Assembly (NCBI GenBank): GCA_000711775.1
Contig: ARYC01000068.1
Location: 22,743 to 86,742, forward strand
Reading direction: 5' to 3'
DNA: 64,000 nucleotides
Origin: Oxytricha trifallax
Lineage: Eukaryota; Ciliophora; Spirotrichea; Sporadotrichida; Oxytrichidae
A program made the position numbers and the translations under genes. A model generated the notes under the pieces. It was given only the letters and a program-made list of their open reading frames with translations. It made no database searches and was not told the origin of the DNA. Shown here one piece after another: positions 57,401 through 64,000 of the stretch (position 1 is its first letter; each line of letters starts with the position of its first letter).

Positions 57401-60400
57401 TACTTCTTCAGTTTGTATAGGAATTTCATTAATACCTTTCTCCTCCTCTCTGTCTCCCACACACTTGTTTGCCATTAATTTTCTATTATTAATTTCAATT
57501 TTAATAACAGAGCATCAAGTGATAGCTCTGGTAGTTCCTTATGAGAGTTCATCTCGCAGCTATCACACTTTTTATTGATTCCAAAGGTAAGTCTCATTTA
57601 GTTTTATGGAAGTGCTGTTGTTTTTCTTAAAATGTTAGCGCTCATATTTAAATTTGAATTTAAAATTATAAAACTGCTCTATAACTGAGAGCTTATATGA
57701 GAGCTTTGCAAGCCTACAAGTTTCAAGGGAAGTTCTTAGAGTATTAGAGAAGAAATATAAGTGTTAAGAGACGATCCAGCTCTAAATATGGGGGAGGTAG
57801 TAACCATTTTTACTATCAATAATAAGTTGATTACAACACGTACCGATTTACGAGGTGCACCTAATTAAGTACGTACTGCTTTAGGAGGTATTTTGTGATT
57901 TTATGATTAAAATTAGGGTGCTCCTAAATTAAGTACTAGCATTAATTAATGCTCCTAATTAAGTACAGCTTTAATTAATGCTCCTAATTAAGTACTCGCA
58001 TTTTAGGAGTTGCTCCTAATTAAGTACGTACCAATTTAAATTAAAAAATATGGAACTATAACAGTAGAATTTGATATCAATCTCTCAAGTTTGAAACCAG
58101 TTCTCTAAACCTTCTCCATATCCTTCTTAGAGGTTGACCTCCTATAGGATGCCCATATTTAATTATAAGTTTTACAGAGGTATATAATTGAAATCAATAA
58201 ACTTAAATTTGAAAATCATTTCTTATATCTGTTAACAAGATGGAGTCAATGAATGATGCATTGAAAAGAGTGCAAGCACAAGAATTGATTCAAAGATTTA
58301 GAAGCAAGGAGGATTTGCATCGCTACCTGGTCCAGCAAGGTAATGAACTCATAGTAGCTAATCTTGATTATGTAGTTGGTTTGTTCCTGCCAACGATGGA
58401 AGGTACTAAAATTTCATTTTGAGCCATACTCTGCGAAGAGAAGAAAGCATTAAAAACTTAAGATGTAAAGTTTGCAGAGATTCCAAACTATCCTGAAATC
58501 TCTGTGACTAATTTATATGATAATGCAATGAATGACCCAGAGGTTTCGTTGTACCTGCCTACAAAGAAGCAGTTGTCAAATAAACTTCCTGAAAGAAACT
58601 ACTTCTTTGGCATACTTGCAACAATAAAAGGTGATTACTTGAAAGAAATTATTCAAGAATCTCATAAGAAAAGGTACAGCATCTCTTCAGAAGATAAGGA
58701 TAAACAGGGGATCAAGATAAGTGAGAGCTGGCTATCAGAGTTGCAGAAGCACCCATATATTCAAGTAAGATTTGTAGTTTAACTCTTTAGAAAAATCTGG
58801 TACTGGCATCTTCTTGATGAAGGAATAGAGCAAGCTTCACAGAGAGCGAAAGTCGCAGACAAAGTATGAAGTTAGCAAGAGACTTTACTCAAATATTTAG
58901 CCTCCAGAGTAAATGAATATAGATGCTGGAGCTGGCAGCAAGAGAAGAAACTTAGGAGGAGAGAAGCAAGAAGAAGAAGAAAAGAAAGAGAAGCCAGCTC
59001 CCTCTAAAGAATTCTAAATGTGACTTATATATTCATTAACTTAACTACAAAACTTATTTATATTCATTCACTCTCCCTTCTTTAGCAAACTTTTAGACCA
59101 ATTAATTATCTACTCTCTTCGCTGAGCTTTTAATAAAGTCTACTGTATCGATAGGTAGGTCATGCATCAAGTGGTATAGCAGCAGCTTCTTGTAATGGCG
59201 TTTTAATATACCCCAGTAGAACTTAATTCCATTAAACTATGGACTGTAAGGTACGTTGAACACTGGCGTTATTTTAAGTTGCTCATAACTCTTCCTTGTT
59301 TCTTTAGTCTTATGAACAGAAAGATTATCAACGAATAGTATAATCTCTTATTCAGGGTACTTCTCCTAGCTGCTCTAAGAACTTAATATACTGCTCTGTC
59401 TTAATAGAGCGAGGATGAATAACATAAGTTTCTAAACCAGCATCCTCGCTAATACCTCCTAGAATTGGCATTGTTTATACCTTGACTTTCTAGTCATATA
59501 CTTCTATATTACTATTCCTCTTATACCAAGATTTCTAGATAAAAGTGTTGAAGGTAAACACAGCCTCGTCAGCATGTATAAACTTAATATTATTAGTAAT
59601 AGCTCTCTGCATTTAATTATAAATATAATTTAGGTTATTGATGTAAAATGGCAGAGTGAAATCAATCACTCTCTTGATACGATTAATACCTTTGTAAGAA
59701 ATACCATTTCGTTTATAGATGTTGGCTATAGACTAAGCAGAGATCTTCTACTCAGGGAACTGGCGATGAAACATAGTAGCTCGTTGGTCTAAAGAGAAGT
59801 GAGCCCAATGCTTCAAAGTTTTATCATTAATAAGATAGTCAATATGCTTCTATAGAAATTTTGACTACCTCTTAGGCTAAGAATTTAGCTACTATTTCTT
59901 TAATTATAGTGCTATAAGACAGTGGGAACGAACAGTTGATGGACTTCGTTTTATGAGTAGAGCAATAGACTTATAGTTTAGTACTGGTTTGATTTATTCA
60001 CTGTATATATCAACTCCATATCGCAGTTTGAACACTAAATCTATATAATCTTCATCATAAATAGACCCCAAAAGCTTGCTATTTTTGTCTCGCATTTAAT
60101 TAATAACCCCAACCCCTAACAAATTCCCTACAAATCAAAGCACTTATAAACCTCATTAAGGGGTTTTGGGGTTTTGAATATATAAATATATATATACTTT
60201 CATGAAGGTGCCAATTGTTGAGTAGCTTACTTTTTATAGCTCACTGTTTATTAATTGGAGGTAATTTTAATATTGCAAACATTAAATATGATTATTTTAT
60301 GAATTATTAAAAACATAAAATTTTAGCTATAGTATCCTGCATATTAACTTGCCTAATCTTTGAGACATTCAAATGTGTAATTTGTTTGTCTATTAATTTC

Positions 60401-62316
60401 ACAGATTCTTTGTTTTATTTTATCTTCTTAAGGTTCATCTTACCCATTAAGTTTATAGTAGGTAATTGAAAGTTTAGGTATATCTTCCAATTTAACAAAA
60501 TCCTTTAACAGTAACTTTGTATTGTTCAAACTAAAATAAAAACTTTATTAATAATTTAGTTCAACATCGAGATGAAGTAAATTCAAAATAAAATATTTTA
60601 AATTAAGTCGTTGCTAGTCAAAATTTAAGAATGACTGATATGAATATTAAGTTTTTTCTATAAACTTGCGATCATTTCAAGTTAATTTTCAAAGAGTGGA
60701 TTGATAAAATTAAGATACTCCTTAAAATTCTTAGGGTTAACTTTATGTATTTTGCCGGCATTATGAGATTAGTTAATTTAATATTTATTATTGATTAAAA
60801 TACTATTATTTTGTATAGTGGATAAGCTCTAGACACACATGACAAAATATTTAATCACATTTTGTGCAGTAATATTCTGAGTATTGATCTTTGTGCTTAT
60901 CACAAACTATTAAAAAATAAATATTTGGAAATATTTATTAAATTTAATATTTATTGATTAATAGTCAAAAAAATAATCTGAGCACATCCATTGTTTTGAA
61001 CCTATCAACAATTCTCAAATTTTGAATAGGCTTCTCTCTTTTTACGATCTCATGTTCATTATTAAAACAGCATGCATATGTCCCATCTTACTTTTAAGGC
61101 AACTTATTTTAATAGCAGTCAAGACACACTTCATGTCCACATTAAAATTTAACTTGAAACAATTCAATTATCAATTTTATTGTTAAAAAATTGAAATATA
61201 TGATTATAATAAAAATTTTGGGTTGTTAACAATGACTTACTTATTTTATAAGTTTAATTATAAATATGTGAAAGGGAAAATATTTTAATATTCATGAGAG
61301 ATTCTATAAATTGCAACTTTAATTAGAAAAAAAATTTAGCTCTTTTTCAATTTTAATAAATTGCACAAAGGTATAGAGAAGAGACTCTTATAAAACACCA
61401 AAAACTATCTTTTTTTATGACATATGATAGAAGATTTTTTATGCTAATTCTTAATCAAATCTTATTAAAAAAGTATCTTATTACAATCACACTAGCAGTT
61501 CTTTAATAAGCAAAATAACTATTAAAAACTAAATGCTTATCCACTCCACTTAAAATGCCTTATTTGAATTTATTTTCATGAAAAACTTAATTTAGAAGTT
61601 AAACATTAGAATATATAAATTTAGGCTATTACCCTACATTTTTGATATTTTAAAAATCCTTATGATAATAAGATAAAATAATGAAACTTATTTATGGAAA
61701 CTAAATAAGACAGATAAACCTGTGTCGTTGAGCATGTATGTTGAACTAGCGCCTATGTAATATTTAAAATTATTAACAAGACAACATAAGATGATGAAAA
61801 CAAATTGAAAGAGTTCAATTAAATATGCAAGAAAATACCACATATAGATAATTGTAGAGGAAAAAAGTAATTGGAAAAATTATAGTAACATTATAATTTT
61901 AAAGATTTAAAACAAATTTAAATCATCTTTAAGTATATAAATATAGATAAATTTAAAGTAATAATTTTGTATTTATAAAGCTATTAAATTATATAGATTT
62001 AATATTATTTACTGTCCTAGTTTATATTCAATTTGTACTAGAAGTTCATAAAGAGCTATTCTCTCTTTGATCTCTCCAATAATTGTTTTATTGCTGATGC
62101 AAATAAGATGCTGTAATACTTGAGGATTAGATAAAGTGCCTAGTAATACTTACAATACTTTCTGAAAAATTTTATCTAATTTATAATTATAAAAATTAAA
62201 TGATTAGGGCAATTTTTAATGGCCCTTAATTTATTACATTCCAGATTAATGGGTAAATGAGCATCTAAATTATATGAAGTTGAGCAATTTAAGCATTATA
62301 AAAAGGCGCTTTCCAT
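54472..62316 (-). CDS. Gene F: RING-like/B-box/coiled-coil/TLDc protein carrying a TBE in an IES
   Basis: The start is the ATG at 62316 (MESAFLQCLNCSTSYN); the stop is the TGA at 54472-54474. Blocks: 62236-62316; about 60975-61143 (RING 2); about 60825-60910 (B-box); about 60635-60775; about 60340-60535 (coiled coil); 60197-60290 (YLQLINSELQKVSYS); 55915-56067 (LKDWNKAELKLLYQGSRDGF, FGGYTS); 54472-54800 (TLDc end, open, SVKIN). Pointers: ACATT, TAGT, CTTTCA and ACTT. The joined CTTTCA junction reads STIGTFMKDWNKA in frame, matching the other copies. An FB1 element lies in the last IES (55037-55458) and TBE-2 in the IES before it. The coding part looks intact. Confidence 0.82.
55037..55458. 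mobile_element. Fold-back MITE family FB1, copy 4
   Basis: A 422-bp, well-conserved palindrome, ends TTGTAGGAATACATTTGATT and AATCAAATGTATTCCTACAA, flanked by TA. Its arms read TTGGCGGAACCCCTCTATCG and complement, with a short centre near 55245. It is in the IES between the two TLDc blocks of gene F. It is the most perfect FB1 copy, hence probably the youngest. Confidence 0.88.
55459..55914. other. Remainder of gene F IES 8
   Basis: AT-rich, with a less AT-rich patch at 55556-55741 that is open on the minus strand (AACQSMYEILTVTTMTKILA). I cannot link it to any family. It could be an unrelated captured segment. Confidence 0.35.
56223..57475 (-). pseudogene. TBE-2 zinc-finger protein kinase (57-kDa type)
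   Basis: It starts MANKCVGDREEEKGINEIPI at 57475. Two C2H2 fingers follow: Cys30, Cys33, His46, His50 (CELCERDF..HKKEH) and Cys70, Cys73, His86, His91 (CFECHKQY..HLLKAH). After a linker the kinase domain shows an N-lobe (KKVIYDHQYAYKVYPFNYL), the catalytic loop LGFVHRDLKPENVM (Asp codon 56628-56630), DFK in place of DFG, and GTPGYYPEREDW with WDVWALAAIIIECDM. The last in-frame stop is TGA 56223-56225. A one-base frame change lies near 56955, between fingers and kinase. TBE 57-kDa proteins are known to pair zinc fingers with a kinase domain; the substrate is unknown. Confidence 0.88.
57480..58239. promoter_or_regulatory. TBE-2 divergent intergenic region with tandem 16-mers
   Basis: It lies between the start codons of the kinase gene and the accessory ORF, so it probably holds both promoters. 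At 57857-58027 there are five copies of GCTCCTAATTAAGTAC (variants GCACCTAATTAAGTAC, GCTCCTAAATTAAGTAC), some followed by GTAC. TBE-1 lacks this region. The function is inferred from position only. Confidence 0.5.
58240..59023 (+). pseudogene. TBE-2 accessory ORF (22-kDa type)
   Basis: It starts MESMNDALKRVQAQELIQRF at 58240, the same start as in TBE-1. It continues IPNYPEISVTNLYDNAMNDP, LPTKKQLSNKLPERNYFFGI, then KSGTGIFLMKEQSKLHRERK and an acidic/basic tail (GGEKQEEEEKKEKPAP), ending at TGA 59021-59023. A TGA at 58420-58422 interrupts the frame after KISF, and a one-base shift occurs near 58785. About 260 codons if repaired. No domain recognised. Confidence 0.75.
59033..60095 (-). pseudogene. 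TBE-2 transposase with lost catalytic Glu
   Basis: It starts MRDKNSKLLGSIYDEDYIDL at 60095; TGA 59033-59035. The first Asp is in IHADEAVFTF (59568-59570), the second in LFVDNLSVH (59327-59329). The third acidic residue of the DDE triad is Lys here: NGIKFYW (AAG, 59222-59224) against NGIEFYW in TBE-1. A frame change occurs near 59365 (QLGEVP against KLREKYSNQE). It is inactive on both counts. The N-terminal 250 codons are otherwise open, with many TAA/TAG Gln codons. Confidence 0.88.
61144..62235. other. Gene F IES 1, long
   Basis: About 1.1 kb between ACATT pointers (61139-61143 and 62236-62240); the same IES is only about 50-100 bp in the other genes. No inverted-repeat ends or coding frame were recognised. 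Confidence 0.6.
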
Positions 62317-63947
62317 GTTTAAGATTATTTTTGAGACTTCAAGAAGTGGTATAACTTTTAGTTAAGGTATTAATAATATTAATTATTATTTATGATTTGG
62401 ATCCACTTAAGTTAAGACTCTTATTAATATAATTTTATTAAGTTTGATTTTTATTATTGATCAATATATATAAACATTTTTATACTAAATATAATAATTA
62501 AATATTAGTTGTATCAAGATTTATACATTCACCTGATATAAAATATACTGGTATTATAAATTAATTATTTTTGAAGATTTATAAATCATAATTAATACAG
62601 AATTTTCAATTTGATCTTGTAATAAATTATAATAATAAATAATCAAAATTCTTAAAGCAATGAAAATAGTTTTCCTTTTTATTTTTTAGATATTTCATAT
62701 ATTCAATAAAAAAGAAATCGTGATATTATTTGAAATACTATATTTCATAATAAGATTACCAAATAAGCATAAATTTAATATTGTTAACAACCCAATATTA
62801 TTTTGATCTAAATAATGAATATAATTAAATAATTCTTATTTTTCATTGCGAATTATGTTTGAATTATTTACTTATTTTAATAAACAAGGAACTACAAAAC
62901 TGGTTAATCTTTAAATAGAATAAGTAATAATAGTAATTATTTTTTTTAAAAAAAAATTAACCAAAATCTGGGATTTATTAGACTCATAACTTAATATTTT
63001 CTTTCTCTAATAAAAATATCACATGAGGATTAATTCAAACATAACCCTTATAAAATATATTAATCACAAAATTATTTGGAGTAATTTAATAATTCTTGTT
63101 TTCTCATTTACATATATTTTGATTAAGTTAGTGAATATATAGATACTAAAACATATGATATTAAGCAAAACTGAATTTTACTTCTGGATTTATGATTTAA
63201 TCTCATTATGGGGTGAAATACTTTGAGTAAAAACTAATATATTAAATTCTAATTGGTATGCATCAAGTAAATTTAATGTAAAAGCCTCTCTTTAATTTAT
63301 AAAAAATTAAAATAAAAAATTAAATTTAAGAATAATCCAGTCAATTTATATGATTAACTTTTATTATCTTTATACATTGATATTTTAATTTTGTTAAGGT
63401 TTAAAAGATTTACCAAAACTTCTTTTAAAATATATGAATGAAAGTTTGCCATTATTTAAAAATAAATCTGATTCTTTTTTATAAAAGAGTTAATTTAAAA
63501 TTAGCTAAATTTAATCATTAATTTGTTTAAGAAATCGCATGAAGGGATAAATCAGTCAAATTTTGATAGATTTCTTTGCTTAATTATTGTTATAATGTTA
63601 TTTAAATTCCATGATAAGAATAAAATTATCACATTTAAGAAGTCTAAACAATTAAAAACATCCTTTTTAATAATCAATTTAAAAATTTCGATGTTTAGAC
63701 CTTTTCAACTGCCATTAAATATATATATATATATATATATATAAATTAAATAATATTTCCGAAATCAACAATATTTATTCATATTATTAATTTAATTAGG
63801 ATTAGTGAAAAAATATATCTATTTAATTCATATATTTGGTTAAATATAATTATAATTACTATATATTTAAGGGAACTTTTATCAAATATTAAAATATAAT
63901 ATTAGTTTTGAATTTATTTGTAATATATAATTAGGTATTTAAAATAA
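62317..63947. other. Spacer between genes F and G
   Basis: AT-rich, with a TA microsatellite at about 63719-63742. No coding block of either family was found. The frame 63523-63744 runs into the microsatellite and is not supported. Confidence 0.4.
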
Positions 63948-64000
63948 TCAATTGATTTTCACAGAGTATACTTCGATTTCTAGAACCTTAAAATTCTACT
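63948..64000 (-). CDS. Gene G: last codons of another TLDc gene
   Basis: The minus-strand frame ends NFKVLEIEVYSVKIN and TGA (63948-63950), identical in its last residues to gene F. The rest lies to the right of the window, so the array continues. Confidence 0.8.

Larger units (their letters stand above)
56084..60176. mobile_element. TBE-2: full-length telomere-bearing element
   Basis: 4,093 bp, the usual TBE size, with inverted repeats of about 77 bp beginning CAAAACCCCAAAACCCC and a perfect AAT duplication (56081-56083, 60177-60179). It carries three genes: zinc-finger kinase (minus), accessory ORF (plus, divergent from it) and transposase (minus, tail-to-tail with the accessory ORF). Each gene carries at least one frame break or stop as read, so the copy is probably not autonomous. 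Confidence 0.95.
56068..60202. other. Gene F IES 7 containing TBE-2
   Basis: 4,135 bp between CTTTCA copies (56062-56067, 60197-60202). In genes A-C the same IES is only about 25-35 bp (for example 10949-10978 in gene A), so almost all of it is the transposon. Confidence 0.8.

Noticed and set aside
57235..57420. 61-codon plus-strand frame
   Set aside because: Antisense shadow of the two C2H2 zinc fingers.
1..64000. tRNA, rRNA or CRISPR features
   Set aside because: No cloverleaf with tRNA box motifs, rRNA core sequence or regularly spaced repeat array was recognised on reading either strand.

Overview
The window reads as germline (micronuclear) DNA of a spirotrich ciliate close to Oxytricha or Stylonychia. 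Four things support this. (1) It is extremely AT-rich, with almost no long ORFs in the standard code, but long frames appear when TAA and TAG are read as glutamine and TGA is kept as stop. (2) Two elements (41831-44753 and 56084-60176) end in C4A4 telomere-like inverted repeats and carry the three gene types of telomere-bearing (TBE) transposons. (3) The genes are cut into short coding blocks (macronuclear-destined segments, MDSs) separated by non-coding DNA that lacks GT-AG ends and is bounded by 3-10 bp direct repeats (pointers). (4) Joining blocks with one pointer copy restores reading frames and domains.

The backbone is an array of paralogues, all with the gene on the minus strand, of a RING-like / B-box / coiled-coil / TLDc protein of about 420 residues. 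Copies: gene 0 (N-terminal part, 1355-2569), A (10402-14025), B (19702-24360), C (28604-32550), D (36597-38356), E (47138-48905), F (54472-62316) and G (only its last codons, from 63948). Each complete copy has about nine blocks and eight internal eliminated sequences (IESs) at matching positions. Alternating with them is a second, unrecognised family with a membrane segment, a Cys/basic motif and a long Q/N-rich tail. It is on the plus strand in the left half (about 5935-8150, 16785-17500, 25920-27320) and on the minus strand in the right half (34300-36090, 39190-41310, 49780-53060).

Mobile DNA sits mostly in IESs or spacers. It includes two decayed TBEs, a diverged TBE-like element (about 45060-46700), several palindromic fold-back elements, a LINE-like retroposon with a 15-bp target duplication (29813-31423) and a short GC-rich retroposon with a 13-bp duplication (22799-23065). 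A 677-bp inverted-repeat element interrupts one Q/N-rich reading frame, and its 3-bp duplication would serve as an excision pointer. A stray ABC-transporter fragment (3890-4185) next to a GC-rich coding patch may be an orphan or scrambled segment of other genes.

Limits: block ends were placed by eye from paralogue comparison and pointer matches. Frameshifts in some copies may be real decay or sequencing error. No macronuclear sequence was available to confirm any junction.
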